From Sinosporangium album (lineage in GTDB: Bacteria > Actinomycetota > Actinomycetes > Streptosporangiales > Streptosporangiaceae), in the NCBI RefSeq assembly GCF_900100605.1, contig NZ_FNCN01000004.1, positions 124,001-188,000 on the forward strand: DNA of 64,000 nucleotides, given 5' to 3'. Every line of letters starts with the position of its first letter. Within the stretch, counting starts at the first letter, position 1. Made by a program: the position numbers and the translations under genes. Shown piece after piece: positions 8,479 to 21,120 of the stretch. The notes beneath the pieces are model-generated. The model ran no database searches. It was not told where the DNA came from and saw only the letters and a program-made list of their open reading frames with translations.

Positions 8479-8524
8479 GCGCAGGAAGGGCCGCGATCCA
8501 CATGGATCGCGGCCCTTCCTGCGC
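8479..8524. terminator. Strong bidirectional terminator hairpin
   Basis: A perfect inverted repeat with 22-base arms, 8479-8500 and 8503-8524, so in practice a 21-bp stem with a four-base loop. It lies between the convergent TPR-like gene and the secreted-protein gene. The arms start GCGCAGGAAGGGCC. There is no U-tract, as is common in actinomycetes. Confidence 0.85.
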
Positions 8525-8600
8525 ATGCCCCTGCCTCGAATGCCTCGAAGGGCCCCTCAGAGCGCCGGAGCCCGCCCACAGGGCTCCGGGCGGCGCAATG

Positions 8601-9437
8601 TCAGCGGAGGGCGCCCGCGGACGACTTGAGCGTGTGCACCGTGCCCTTGAGCGGGCTCGTGGCGTCCCTCAACGTGCGGGTCCCGTCCTTGCCCGTGCTC
8701 ACTGTGCCCACAGCGCCCACTGTGCCCACAGCGCCCACAGCGCCCACTGCGCCCGCCGTGCCCTTGAGAGCGCGTGCCGTGTCCTTGACCGTTCCGACGG
8801 TGTCCGCGATCGGCCGCGGGTTGACCGTCACCGAGCCCGCGGACGTGGGCAGGTGAGGGAACTCGGACATCGGACCGTCGATGCTGCGGGGGAGTCGAAG
8901 ACCATCCATGGTCATGAACGCCGGAGGCAGCCCGGGCGTGCCCAGTGCGGCCGCGGGCTGCACCTTGATCAGCGGAATGGCGACGCCCGGAAGAGACGGC
9001 AGGCCCGGGAAATCCGGCATGCCGGACAACCGGGTCATGGGGGAGACGGTGACCGGGCCGGTGATCCGAGCCCGCCCCGCAGGCGGAGTCGTGAGGGAAT
9101 GGCTGAGCGGGGCGCCCGCCGCATCGGTGGTGTTGCGCACCTGTCCGGTCTGCACCAGACCCGGTACGCCCAGTGCCGACGCGAGCCGGGTGATCGCCAT
9201 CTCGTTCTCCCCGCCGCCGTGTTCGCGCACCGACGTCCACAACCCCGTGGTGTCGTCGCAGACCTCGGCGACCACGCCGGCCGGGGTGAAGAGGCTCACC
9301 GGATTGCCGCCTACGCAGGGTCCCGCCCTGCGGGAGTCGGCGTCGGCGGTCGCGGGGCCCGTCCCGAGGTAGCCCACCCCCGCCAGAACCGCTGCGAGCG
9401 AGACGATCCCCCGGATCTTTCGTGGTGCGTTCGACAT
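8601..9437 (-). CDS. Secreted hypothetical protein with Ala-Val-Gly repeats
   Basis: I do not recognise a family. A Sec-type signal peptide is clear: basic start NAPRKIRG, hydrophobic core IVSLAAVLAGVGYLGT, then GPATADAD as a likely cleavage region. The mature protein has one short globular-looking part with a Cys pair (PCVGG and EVCDD, probably disulfide-bonded). A long Pro/Gly/Leu-rich part follows, and near the C-terminus is a periodic AVGAVGAVGTVGAVGTV segment. The latter is encoded by short direct repeats of about 9 bases (8700-8760) and is elastin-like in composition. The ATG at 9437 is preferred to one 6 bases upstream because GGGGG lies 7 bases before it. Confidence 0.7.
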   Translation of the reverse strand: MSNAPRKIRGIVSLAAVLAGVGYLGTGPATADADSRRAGPCVGGNPVSLFTPAGVVAEVCDDTTGLWTSVREHGGGENEMAITRLASALGVPGLVQTGQVRNTTDAAGAPLSHSLTTPPAGRARITGPVTVSPMTRLSGMPDFPGLPSLPGVAIPLIKVQPAAALGTPGLPPAFMTMDGLRLPRSIDGPMSEFPHLPTSAGSVTVNPRPIADTVGTVKDTARALKGTAGAVGAVGAVGTVGAVGTVSTGKDGTRTLRDATSPLKGTVHTLKSSAGALR

Positions 9438-9729
9438 TGGCATCCCCCGATGCTGGTCGGTTATCGACGAAGGCGAAGGTAGCCAGGGGTGCCGGGGCCG
9501 GGAGGACCGGTTAACCCAATGGTGGACAACCCCTTACCCACGCGCCCTGCGCGCCGACTGGATCACCAAGGGCCACGCACTTCAGTGACCTGCGCATTGC
9601 CGTACTGAAGTGAGACCGCCGTGCGCCTGGGGCTCCTACCTCGGTGGTACTCGGGGGGCGTTCCATGGCGAAAGTCGGATCTCACGATGGAACTTCCAGC
9701 GGAGGCGCCGTCGAAGGCGCGGCACGAGC
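9438..9729. other. Intergenic region with an inverted repeat
   Basis: This 292-base divergent region has no credible gene. It contains a 9-bp inverted repeat, CACTTCAGT (9578-9586) and ACTGAAGTG (9604-9612), with a 17-base spacer, which could be a regulator site or a weak hairpin. No sigma-type promoter stands out. Confidence 0.45.
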
Positions 9730-9834
9730 ATGGTCGGCATGCGTTCGACAACCCTCCGTGGCGCACTGGCCACCTGCGTGGCGCTGCTCGCCTTCTCCGC
9801 GCCCGCGCTCGCCGCCGTGCTGAAGCCGTGCTGA
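9730..9834 (+). pseudogene. Truncated secreted-peptide gene (signal peptide plus five residues)
   Basis: ATG 9730 opens a 34-residue frame that is almost entirely a textbook signal peptide: MRSTTLRGALATC, core VALLAFSAPALA, then AVLKPC and a stop. The stop is created by the first junction of an 11-bp tandem repeat (9817-9871). With only one repeat unit the frame would run on for about 20 more residues (VLKPRWTGPGG and onward) and end at the clpB terminator. Either this is the decayed start of a secreted protein gene or a very short exported peptide. A ribosome site is not obvious. Confidence 0.4.
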
Positions 9835-9871
9835 AGCCGTGCTGAAGCCGTGCTGAAGCCGTGCTGAAGCC
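9817..9871. repeat. 11-bp tandem repeat, five exact copies
   Basis: Unit GTGCTGAAGCC, five perfect copies followed by a degenerate sixth (GCGCTGG). Because 11 is not a multiple of 3, every copy change shifts the downstream frame. It sits inside the end of the signal-peptide frame at 9730. Confidence 0.9.
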
Positions 9872-9925
9872 GCGCTGGACAGGACCGGGCGGGAGGGGCG
9901 GGTCGGCCCGATCGGCGGCACGGCA

Positions 9926-9953
9926 TGGCCCCTGAGGGTGAGCTCAGGGGCCA
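9926..9953. terminator. Terminator of the clpB gene
   Basis: Perfect 11-bp stem, TGGCCCCTGAG (9926-9936) and CTCAGGGGCCA (9943-9953), with a six-base loop, 10 bases beyond the clpB stop codon on the minus strand. Confidence 0.8.
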
Positions 9954-9962
9954 GAGGCGGAA

Positions 9963-12545
<2,583 letters not shown>

Positions 12546-12649
12546 GCGTGATCCCGCCTCGTTGATTCAGTGCCCCGTGGTGTTGGCGCGCCCCCGCCGT
12601 GCCGTGAGACTCCCGGCCTCGTGAATCGCCTCGTGAATCGCGTCGTGGA

Positions 12650-12994
12650 TCAGGGGGGAAGCTCGTAGCGGATCAGCGCGCGGATCGTCGTGATCTCCGC
12701 CCGCACCTTCATGAGCTCGTCGTGCAGGCGGAGGTTTTCGCTTTCCAGTTCGAGAATGCGTTTGATGCCCGCGAGGTTGATGCCCTCCTCTTGGGAGAGG
12801 CGCTGGACCTCGCGGAGCAACACGATGTCGCGGGTGGAGTAGAGACGCCCACGGCCCGCCGTACGACCCGGGCTGACAAGGCCGAGCCGGTCATATTGCC
12901 GCAGTGTCTGAGGGTGGAGCCCGGAAAGCTGGGCCGCCACCGATATGACATAGACCGGTGTGTCGTCGGACAGGTTGAAGTAGTTGGCGTCCAT
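12650..12994 (-). CDS. hspR: Heat-shock repressor HspR (MerR family)
   Basis: A 114-residue MerR-type repressor. The winged helix-turn-helix is visible as YVISVAAQLSGLHPQTLRQYDRLGLVSPGRTAGRGRLYS in conventional order, followed by RDIVLLREVQRL and a C-terminal helix for dimerisation. In actinomycetes HspR binds HAIR inverted repeats together with DnaK as co-repressor and controls the dnaK operon and clpB. Both HAIR elements at 16828-16900 fit this. The gene starts 4 bases after the dnaJ stop codon, so translation is probably coupled, and it forms a negative feedback loop within its own operon. Confidence 0.95.
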   Translation of the reverse strand: MDANYFNLSDDTPVYVISVAAQLSGLHPQTLRQYDRLGLVSPGRTAGRGRLYSTRDIVLLREVQRLSQEEGINLAGIKRILELESENLRLHDELMKVRAEITTIRALIRYELPP

Positions 12995-12998
12995 CGGC

Positions 12999-14180
12999 TC
13001 ACTCGCTTCTGGCCTGTTGGATCAGGTCGGCGCGGAGATCCGGTCCCGCGATGGCGTCACGGAACTCCTCGAGCACCGAGCGTGCCTTGTCGTCCAGCTG
13101 CTGCGGCACCGCCACTTCGACGGTGACGAGCAGATCGCCCTTGCTGCCGTCTTTGCGTGTCACCCCGCGTCCGCGCACCCGGAACGTGCGCCCGTTGGGC
13201 GTGCCTTCAGGGATGCGGAGGGTGACGGGCATCGACTTGAGAGTCGGCACCTTGATCTCGGCGCCGAGGGCCGCCTCGGTGAAGGTCACCGGGACGGTCA
13301 GGGTGAGGTTGTCGTCCGAGCGGCCGAAGACCGCGTGCGGCTTGACATGGACCTGGACGTAGAGGTCGCCGGCGGGCCCGCCGCCCTCCCCGGGAGCGCC
13401 CTTGCCCTTGAGCCGGATGCGCTGGCCGTCGGCCACCCCCGCCGGGATGCGGGCGTGGAGCGTGCGGGTGCTCTTGCCCCGGCCGCTGCCCTCGCACACC
13501 GGGCACGGGTCGTCGACGATCAGGCCCCGGCCGCGGCAGTCGCGGCAGGGCTCGGAGAAGGCGAAGTTGCCGAGGTTGCGGCTCGCGGCCCCGGTGCCCT
13601 CACAGGTCGGGCAGACCCGCGGGGTGGTGCCCGCCTTGGCCCCCGTGCCGCTGCAGGCGGAACAGGCCGACGAGCTGGTCAGCCGCAGCGAGACCGTGCT
13701 CCCCTCGGCGGCCTCGGTGAACGACAGCGTCACCTCCGACTCGATGTCCTGTCCGCGCCGCGGACGCGAGGTGGTGGTCGTGCGACCACCACCCCGGTTG
13801 AACAGCCCGCCGAAGATGTCGCCGATGCGCTCGCCGGCGCCGCCCGAGTGGCCGCTGCCGCCGAACAGGTCACCGAAGTCGAACGGGAACCCGCCGCCGC
13901 TCCCGCGCTGCGCGCCGCTCCCGGCGAAGCCGCCGAGACCCGACCCGAACAGGGTGCGCGCCTCGTCGTATTCCTTGCGGCGCTTGGCGTCGGAGAGGAC
14001 GTCGTAGGCCTCCGAGACCTCTTTGAACTTGATCTCGGTCTCGGTGCTGCCCTGATTGGCGTCAGGGTGGTATTTCCGGGCGAGCTTGCGGTAGGCCTTC
14101 TTGATCTCATCGGCCGAAGCGGTCTTCGGAACACCAAGGACGGCGTAGTAGTCCTTCTCCAAGAAGTCCTTGGTGCTCAT
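12999..14180 (-). CDS. dnaJ: Chaperone DnaJ
   Basis: A 393-residue class I J-protein that stimulates DnaK ATPase and delivers unfolded substrates. The J domain (about 8-75) carries the catalytic HPD in YHPDANQ. A Gly/Phe-rich linker follows ([16 protein letters not shown]). The zinc-finger domain has the four repeats [24 protein letters not shown] and CPVCEGSG. The C-terminal substrate-binding beta domains end at the stop 4 bases before hspR. It lies between grpE and hspR in the classic actinobacterial order dnaK-grpE-dnaJ-hspR. Confidence 0.97.
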   Translation of the reverse strand: MSTKDFLEKDYYAVLGVPKTASADEIKKAYRKLARKYHPDANQGSTETEIKFKEVSEAYDVLSDAKRRKEYDEARTLFGSGLGGFAGSGAQRGSGGGFPFDFGDLFGGSGHSGGAGERIGDIFGGLFNRGGGRTTTTSRPRRGQDIESEVTLSFTEAAEGSTVSLRLTSSSACSACSGTGAKAGTTPRVCPTCEGTGAASRNLGNFAFSEPCRDCRGRGLIVDDPCPVCEGSGRGKSTRTLHARIPAGVADGQRIRLKGKGAPGEGGGPAGDLYVQVHVKPHAVFGRSDDNLTLTVPVTFTEAALGAEIKVPTLKSMPVTLRIPEGTPNGRTFRVRGRGVTRKDGSKGDLLVTVEVAVPQQLDDKARSVLEEFRDAIAGPDLRADLIQQARSE

Positions 14181-14213
14181 CTGCGTGTCATCCTTCGCTT
14201 GGGTGGGCGGATG

Positions 14214-14909
14214 TCAGTTGTCGTCGGAGAGGATGTCGCCGGAGAACCCGGGACCTTTGGAACCCGTGGATCCGGTCGACCCCGTGGACCCGGAGGCCCC
14301 GGAGCTCCCGGAGCCCTCCGCGGACCCAGCGGCCTCCGGCGCAGCCCCCGACTCGTCGGGCTCGGCCACGGCGACCCTGGCAGGCCGCAGCACGCGCTCG
14401 CCGATGCGATAACCCGGCTGGAGGATCTCCACGCAGGTCGGCTCGGTGACCTCCGCGGAGTAGCTGTGCATCAGCGCCTCGTGCACGGTCGGGTCGAAGG
14501 GGTCTCCCTTCACTCCGAACGGCGCGAGGCCGAGCTTGGTCAGCGCCCCCTCCAACGACTCGCTCACCTTGGCGAAACCGCCGGTCAACTCGCCGTGGTC
14601 ACGGGCACGCCCGATGTCGTCGAGGACCGGAAGAAGCTCGGTGATCGCCCCCGCCACCGCGTGCTCGCGGACCGCGACCCGATCGCGCTCCACCCGCTTG
14701 CGGTAGTTGGAGTATTCCGCCTGAAGACGCTGGAGATCGGCTGTGCGCTCGGCGAGCTGTACGCCCAGCTCGCTGCCCGCGCCCGCCGGTGCCGCCGACG
14801 TGTCCGCCGGCTTGCCGGAGCCCTCCCGCGCCTGCCCGGTCTTCGGGTTGATCTTGCGGTTGTCGCGGATCACCGGCTCTTCTTCGGGCCCGTTCTCACG
14901 CGTGTTCAC
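14214..14909 (-). CDS. grpE: Nucleotide exchange factor GrpE
   Basis: A 231-residue GrpE, longer than the roughly 200 of E. coli because of tails. It releases ADP from DnaK. The long dimerising helix is visible as ERTADLQRLQAEYSNYRKRVERD, and the beta-wing domain contains FDPTVHEALMHSYSAEV and GYRIGERVLRPARVAVAEP. The C-terminus is an unusual low-complexity Ser/Gly/Thr tail (GSTGSTGSTGS), encoded by short GTSGAC-like repeats around 14262-14330. It starts 25 bases after the dnaK stop. Confidence 0.96.
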   Translation of the reverse strand: MNTRENGPEEEPVIRDNRKINPKTGQAREGSGKPADTSAAPAGAGSELGVQLAERTADLQRLQAEYSNYRKRVERDRVAVREHAVAGAITELLPVLDDIGRARDHGELTGGFAKVSESLEGALTKLGLAPFGVKGDPFDPTVHEALMHSYSAEVTEPTCVEILQPGYRIGERVLRPARVAVAEPDESGAAPEAAGSAEGSGSSGASGSTGSTGSTGSKGPGFSGDILSDDN

Positions 14910-14934
14910 GAATATGCTCCCCTCGCCGCGAAGG

Positions 14935-17028
<2,094 letters not shown>

Positions 17029-17046
17029 TCACAGGAGGTGCCGACG

Positions 17047-17589
17047 ATGGCGATGCCGCAGGGCCGTATGCCGACTCCCCAAGGCGAAGCCCTCGTGGCC
17101 GAGCTCCGCTGGGTGCACGACACCATCCGGCGCGACCTTGAGACGGTGACCTGGATGGCCGAGGAGGTCGGGGCCGGCATGCCGCCGCAGGAGGCCCTCG
17201 ACACGATCCAGCGCCTCTCGACGAACGGCCCCCTCTGGCACCTGCGGATCAACTGCATGCGCTACTGCCGCTTCGTGCATTCGCACCACCGCGGTGAGAC
17301 GCAGTGGATGTTCCCCGCCCTCAAACGGACCAACCCGGCGCTCGCTCCAGTGGTGGACAAGCTGAACGCCGACCACGACCGGGTGTCCGACCAGCTCGAC
17401 GAGGTCGAGGCGGCGGCCGACGCCCTGTTCCGGGGCGACACCACCGCCAATCGCGAACGGCTCGCGGTCGCCCTCCGAAGCCTCGCCACGGACCTGCTCG
17501 CCCACCTCGAGTACGAGGAGGAGCAGGTGTTCGACACCATCCGCACCTGGACCCACTGGCCCTACATGTCGCAGGACCTGACGCCTTGA
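17047..17589 (+). CDS. Hemerythrin HHE-domain protein
   Basis: A 180-residue all-helical protein with the hemerythrin-like HHE pattern. Candidate di-iron ligands are in LRWVHDTIRRDLE, CRFVHSHHRGETQWMFPAL, LNADHDRVSDQLDE and LLAHLEYEEEQVF, spaced as in cation-binding HHE proteins. Family members bind O2 or NO or guard Fe-S repair. The ATG at 17047 has AGGAGG 7 bases upstream. Its stop overlaps the TTG start of the MarR gene, so it heads a coupled three-gene operon with a MarR regulator and an F420-type oxidoreductase. An oxidative or nitrosative stress role is inferred. It is divergent from dnaK. Confidence 0.85.
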   Translation: MAMPQGRMPTPQGEALVAELRWVHDTIRRDLETVTWMAEEVGAGMPPQEALDTIQRLSTNGPLWHLRINCMRYCRFVHSHHRGETQWMFPALKRTNPALAPVVDKLNADHDRVSDQLDEVEAAADALFRGDTTANRERLAVALRSLATDLLAHLEYEEEQVFDTIRTWTHWPYMSQDLTP

Positions 17590-18107
17590 CCGACGAGCCC
17601 GCCCACCGCGACGACGACGGCGACGACGACCGCGACCACGACGCCTACTCCTGTGCCCGGGCCTGGGTGGCGTTGAGTACGGCTCACGCCCTGGTGACCG
17701 ACCGCCTCAGCGCGGCCCTGACCGAATCCTGCGGCCTGAGCATGAACGACTTCGAGGTCCTACTCCGGCTGAACCGAGTCGCCCCGCCGGGGTTGCGCCT
17801 CGGCGATCTGCAGCCCGCCGTACGGCTGTCGCAGCCTTCCCTCAGCCGGATGATCGCCCGGCTGGCATACCGGGGCCTGGTGCGGCGCGAACGCGATCCG
17901 GACGACGGGCGCAGCGTGCTGATCTCCATCACGGAGGCGGGCGCGGCACAGCTCCGCCGTGCCGCGCCCGTGCACGCCGACACCCTCCGCGAGGTGCTGC
18001 TTGACCGGCTCACGCCGGCCGAGCACGACAGCCTCGCGGCAGTGCTTGACAGGGTTGCGGGGATATCCCCGGTAGGACCACCTGAAACAAGGAGTGACCA
18101 GATATGA
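17586..18107 (+). CDS. MarR-family transcriptional regulator
   Basis: A 173-residue MarR-type winged-helix repressor. After a very acidic N-terminus (RDDDGDDDRDHD), the core reads LSMNDFEVLLRLNRV, LRLGDLQPAVRLSQPSLSRMIARLAYRGLVRRE, and the wing DPDDGRSVLISITEAG. The start TTG overlaps the preceding TGA (TTGA), and its own TGA overlaps the next ATG (ATGA), so all three genes are translationally coupled. MarR proteins usually respond to phenolic compounds or oxidants and control their own operon; the ligand is unknown. The start was chosen from the overlap since no strong ribosome site is needed. Confidence 0.87.
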   Translation: MTDEPAHRDDDGDDDRDHDAYSCARAWVALSTAHALVTDRLSAALTESCGLSMNDFEVLLRLNRVAPPGLRLGDLQPAVRLSQPSLSRMIARLAYRGLVRRERDPDDGRSVLISITEAGAAQLRRAAPVHADTLREVLLDRLTPAEHDSLAAVLDRVAGISPVGPPETRSDQI

Positions 18108-18979
18108 AACGCCAAGTGCAGTTCGGGCTCAACGCCGACGGCGTCGCCGGGGGCATGGACGCGGCGCAGCGCATCGTCGGCATCGCCGAGCGCAGCGGCA
18201 TTGAATACGTGGGGATCCAGGACCATCCATACAACCCCACTTTCTACGACACCTTCTCCGTCATCACCTGGCTCGCCGCCCGCACGGAGAAGGTGAGGTT
18301 CTTCCCTAACGTCGCGAATCTTCCGCTGCGTCCTCCGGCCATGCTGGCCAAGCAGGCCGCCGCCATCGACGCGCTCTCCGGCGGGCGGTTCGAGCTCGGG
18401 CTCGGCGCCGGGGCGTTCGCCGAGGCGATCAGCGGTATGGGCGGCCCCAGCCGTACGACCCGGGAGGCGCGTGAGGCGCTGTCGGAGGCCATCGACATCC
18501 TGAGGGCCACCTGGGCGGGGCGGCCGTTCTCCTTCGAGGGCGAGCACTACCGCCTGGCGGGCACGCAGCCGGGCCCGTCGCCGGCGCACGAGATCGGCAT
18601 CTGGGTGGGAGCGACGGGCCCCAGGGCGGCCGCGCTGATCGGGGCGAAGGCCGATGGGTGGTCGGTGTCGGCGGCGTATGTCCCGCCGGCGAAGCTGCCC
18701 GCGCTCAACGAGATCATCACCGGCGCGGCCAAGGAGGCCGGGCGGGACCCCGACCGTATCGTGCGGCTCTACAACCTCATGGGACTCATCGGTGGCAAGG
18801 GCAATGGCGCCTTGGAAGGCCCCGTGGATCGGTGGGTGGAGACGATCACCGCGCTCTACACCGAGTACGAGATGAACATGTTCGTGTTCTGGCCCACCGA
18901 GGACCGGGAGCGCCAGTCGCAGATCTTCGCCGAGGAGGTCGCCCCGGCGGTGCGCGCCGCCCTTGCGCGCCGCGGCTAG
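18104..18979 (+). CDS. LLM-class F420-dependent oxidoreductase
   Basis: A 291-residue TIM-barrel flavin/F420 oxidoreductase of the luciferase-like monooxygenase class. Visible features are SGIEYVGIQDHPYNP near the N-terminus, TEKVRFFPNVANLPLRPPAMLAK with LSGGRFELGLGAGAF (family signature), and EIGIWVGATGPRAAALIGAKADGW. Length and motifs fit F420H2-dependent reductases rather than FMN luciferases, but the cofactor is inferred. It is the last gene of the hemerythrin-MarR-LLM operon (ATGA overlap). A terminator follows. The substrate is unknown; the operon context suggests detoxification. Confidence 0.87.
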   Translation: MKRQVQFGLNADGVAGGMDAAQRIVGIAERSGIEYVGIQDHPYNPTFYDTFSVITWLAARTEKVRFFPNVANLPLRPPAMLAKQAAAIDALSGGRFELGLGAGAFAEAISGMGGPSRTTREAREALSEAIDILRATWAGRPFSFEGEHYRLAGTQPGPSPAHEIGIWVGATGPRAAALIGAKADGWSVSAAYVPPAKLPALNEIITGAAKEAGRDPDRIVRLYNLMGLIGGKGNGALEGPVDRWVETITALYTEYEMNMFVFWPTEDRERQSQIFAEEVAPAVRAALARRG

Positions 18980-19059
18980 ACCGGCGGGGCCTGACGGCAG
19001 GGCCCGGCTCCAGGGCCCGACTGCGGGATCGATGATCGAACCCGGTGGCAGGAGCGAAG

Positions 19060-19098
19060 GCGCCGGGTCCCGAGCCCCCACGGCACGGGACCCGGCGC
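19060..19098. terminator. Bidirectional terminator hairpin
   Basis: A perfect 13-bp stem, GCGCCGGGTCCCG (19060-19072) and CGGGACCCGGCGC (19086-19098), loop of 13 bases, between the convergent LLM oxidoreductase and FAD oxidoreductase genes. Confidence 0.85.
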
Positions 19099-19104
19099 GC
19101 GGGC

Positions 19105-20184
19105 TCACACCTGGCCGAGGAGCTCGTTGAAGCGGCCGAGCATCAAGTCGGCGCCCTTGTACTGCGAGGTGACCTCGGCGCCCACAACGCCCATGCCGGG
19201 GAGCTGGCTCGCGCCCGCGCTCGGGCCGAGCGGCAGCAGGATGAGCGGCTCGCCCACCTCGTAGGTGGAGCGCTTGTCCTCACCGGCGATGAGGGCGGCG
19301 ATGTTCTCCGCGACCACGTCGCCGTGGCGCATCGCCGAGCCGGCCCGCTTGGCCTCGGGCACCGTGGTGATGTCGCCGATGGCGAACACCGTGTCGTGTC
19401 CTTCGACCTGGAGCGTGTCGGTCACCTTGATCTGGCCGTTCGCCTCCCGCGCGGCGGCCAGGGAACCGGCCAGGTAGTCGGTGACGGGGTTGACCCCGTA
19501 GCACCGGAACCAGATGTCGGCCTCCACGGTCGTCCCGGCCTGGGTGGTCGCGGTGATGTCGCCCTGGACACCGATGGGGGTCTCCGGCTCGTGGGTGAGG
19601 GCGCTGCCGAGCACGAGCTGCACGTCCAGCGTGGCGAGCTGGGAGCGGATCTCCTCGCGGAGCTCCTGGGCGAAGTCGGCCAGGATGTCGGCGACGGGGT
19701 CGACGATGACGACCTGCTTGTCGGGCCACTCGGCCTTGATCTCGCCGGCGAACTCCAGGCCCACCGGACCCGCGCCGAGCAGCAGGACGCGCTTGGCCGC
19801 GGCCAGCTCCCCATGGGCCGTGCGGTACTTGTCCTGGGCCGCGGCGCTGTCGTCCATGTTGGTCTTAGCCGGGAACGGGTAGGTGGAGCCCGTGGCGAGG
19901 ACGACGTAGTCGGCCTTGAGCTTCTCCCCGGAGGCCAGCGTGACCTGGTGGGGCTCGACGCTGACCGCGCGGTCGCGCACGACGCGGCCCTTGGCGAGGA
20001 GGCCGTCGTAGGGGATGAAGATGTTCGGCATCCAGTCGGGCTTGACGATGGCCCGGAGGGCTCCGACGTTGTGGACGAAGGCGTCACGGGGCTCGACGAG
20101 CACTACGTCGGCTTTGTCGTCGAGGGCCTTGGCGGCTGCGGTTCCGCCGTACCCTCCTCCGATGACCACTACGGTCGCGCTCAT
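19105..20184 (-). CDS. FAD-dependent NAD(P)H oxidoreductase (NDH-2/AIF-like)
   Basis: A 359-residue pyridine-nucleotide-disulfide oxidoreductase-type flavoprotein. The FAD-binding site is VVVIGGGYGGTAAAKAL at the N-terminus and the NADH-binding site is RVLLLGAGPVGLEFAGEI mid-protein. The second FAD motif is DTVFAIGDITTVPE. No redox-active CxxC is present, which places it near type II NADH dehydrogenases and the AIF/FSP1 group that pass electrons to quinones. There is no clear C-terminal amphipathic membrane helix. The ATG at 20184 is preferred because AAGGAG precedes it by 7 bases. A strong inverted repeat upstream suggests dedicated regulation. Confidence 0.87.
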   Translation of the reverse strand: MSATVVVIGGGYGGTAAAKALDDKADVVLVEPRDAFVHNVGALRAIVKPDWMPNIFIPYDGLLAKGRVVRDRAVSVEPHQVTLASGEKLKADYVVLATGSTYPFPAKTNMDDSAAAQDKYRTAHGELAAAKRVLLLGAGPVGLEFAGEIKAEWPDKQVVIVDPVADILADFAQELREEIRSQLATLDVQLVLGSALTHEPETPIGVQGDITATTQAGTTVEADIWFRCYGVNPVTDYLAGSLAAAREANGQIKVTDTLQVEGHDTVFAIGDITTVPEAKRAGSAMRHGDVVAENIAALIAGEDKRSTYEVGEPLILLPLGPSAGASQLPGMGVVGAEVTSQYKGADLMLGRFNELLGQV

Positions 20185-20240
20185 ATTCAGGCTCCTTACC
20201 GTTGGTTCACTGAGTACAAGGTAGGTACAGCGAACTAAAG

Positions 20241-20259
20241 TAGTTGGAGCTTTCAACTA
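20241..20259. promoter_or_regulatory. Inverted-repeat operator upstream of the FAD oxidoreductase
   Basis: TAGTTG (20241-20246), seven bases, CAACTA (20254-20259), a perfect 6-bp dyad in an AT-rich stretch 57 bases before the start codon. The size fits a MarR, HxlR or TetR-type site. The nearest plausible regulator is the MarR protein at 17586, but the link is only positional. Confidence 0.5.
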
Positions 20260-20342
20260 TTCCGTCGACGGCCCACCAATTGGCGGAGCCGGGCAAGGGC
20301 GGGCGGCCCGAAACAGGCCGGTGAGGATTGTCCCGGGGCACG

Positions 20343-20372
20343 TGCGCTCACCCGCCGCCGCGCGTGAGCGCA
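20343..20372. terminator. Terminator of the small secreted-protein gene
   Basis: A 9-bp stem TGCGCTCAC (20343-20351) and GTGAGCGCA (20364-20372) with a 12-base loop, 65 bases beyond the stop codon of the minus-strand gene at 20438. The same region also forms part of the upstream region of the FAD oxidoreductase. Confidence 0.6.
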
Positions 20373-20437
20373 TCCGGCTCGCGGCGAGCGCTAGACGGGC
20401 GCGTGCGGCCCTGTTCCCCAGGTAGCCGCCCGCTCCC

Positions 20438-20887
20438 TCACCGCGGCGCGCGCAGCCGCGCTCCGTCGACGACCTTGCGCTTGCCGACGGGGTGCTTGAG
20501 CTTCACCGTGGTGGTCTTCTGTACGGCGAGGGCGATGCAGGACATGGACGCCGCATTCTGGGCGGCGCCTTCGTAGAGCGTCACGATGACCCGCTTGGGC
20601 GTGCGCTTGACCTTGACCCGGTCCAGCACGGTGCAAGGTGCGACGCCCGACCACCACACCAGTGTGATCGCCCGTCCCTTCGAGGTGACCTTGGCGCTGG
20701 TCCACGGCACCGGCCGCGGGTTGATCGCGTTCCCGACGGGCTTGGTGGGCCGTGGCCGGTCATCCGCCGGCGGGGGAGACGAGGAGCCGAGCGCGGGGGC
20801 CGCAGGGGGAGCTGTGGAGCCGAGCGCGGGGGCCGCCGCAGTGAGGGTCAACGCCATGCATCCGGTAATCAGTAAGGCCTTTCGCAT
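20438..20887 (-). CDS. Small secreted hypothetical protein
   Basis: A 149-residue exported protein of unknown function. The signal peptide is MRKALLITGCMALTLTAAAPALGS. A Pro-rich linker with the repeated phrase APALGS follows, then a compact domain of about 90 residues with two Cys (APCTVLDR and MSCIAL), probably a disulfide, and alternating strands (RAITLVWWSG, RVIVTLYEG, TTTVKLKHP). The pattern of a beta-domain ending in RKVVDGARL looks like a small beta-sandwich. It stands alone between divergent proC and the FAD oxidoreductase. Confidence 0.72.
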   Translation of the reverse strand: MRKALLITGCMALTLTAAAPALGSTAPPAAPALGSSSPPPADDRPRPTKPVGNAINPRPVPWTSAKVTSKGRAITLVWWSGVAPCTVLDRVKVKRTPKRVIVTLYEGAAQNAASMSCIALAVQKTTTVKLKHPVGKRKVVDGARLRAPR

Positions 20888-20958
20888 ATCCTCACCACGG
20901 ATCGCGCGCGGCCATGGTTCACGCTCCTCGCTTCACACGGCAGTGGCGTCGGCGGCGC

Positions 20959-21003
20959 GCGGGAGACGTACACGCGGGAGACGTACACGCGGGAGATGGA
21001 CAT
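20959..21003. repeat. 15-bp tandem repeat, two exact and one degenerate copy
   Basis: Unit GCGGGAGACGTACAC at 20959-20973 and 20974-20988, with a diverged third copy to 21003, in the intergenic region before proC. Confidence 0.8.
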
Positions 21004-21061
21004 GCGTGAGGTGGTCACGCGGGCGGTGCCGTACGGCACGGGCCTCGCGCGCGGACGCCGG

Positions 21062-21067
21062 TAGGCT
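21062..21067 (+). promoter_or_regulatory. -10 box TAGGCT of proC
   Basis: TAGGCT ends 8 bases before a GTG (21076) in the proC frame. Transcription would start at or close to that GTG. It either makes a leaderless proC with 15 extra residues or gives the ATG at 21121 a leader of about 45 bases. Confidence 0.5.
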
Positions 21068-21120
21068 GCATCGTCGTGGCCGACACACATCACTCCGCTC
21101 ACTCCACGGGGGACGCTGAC

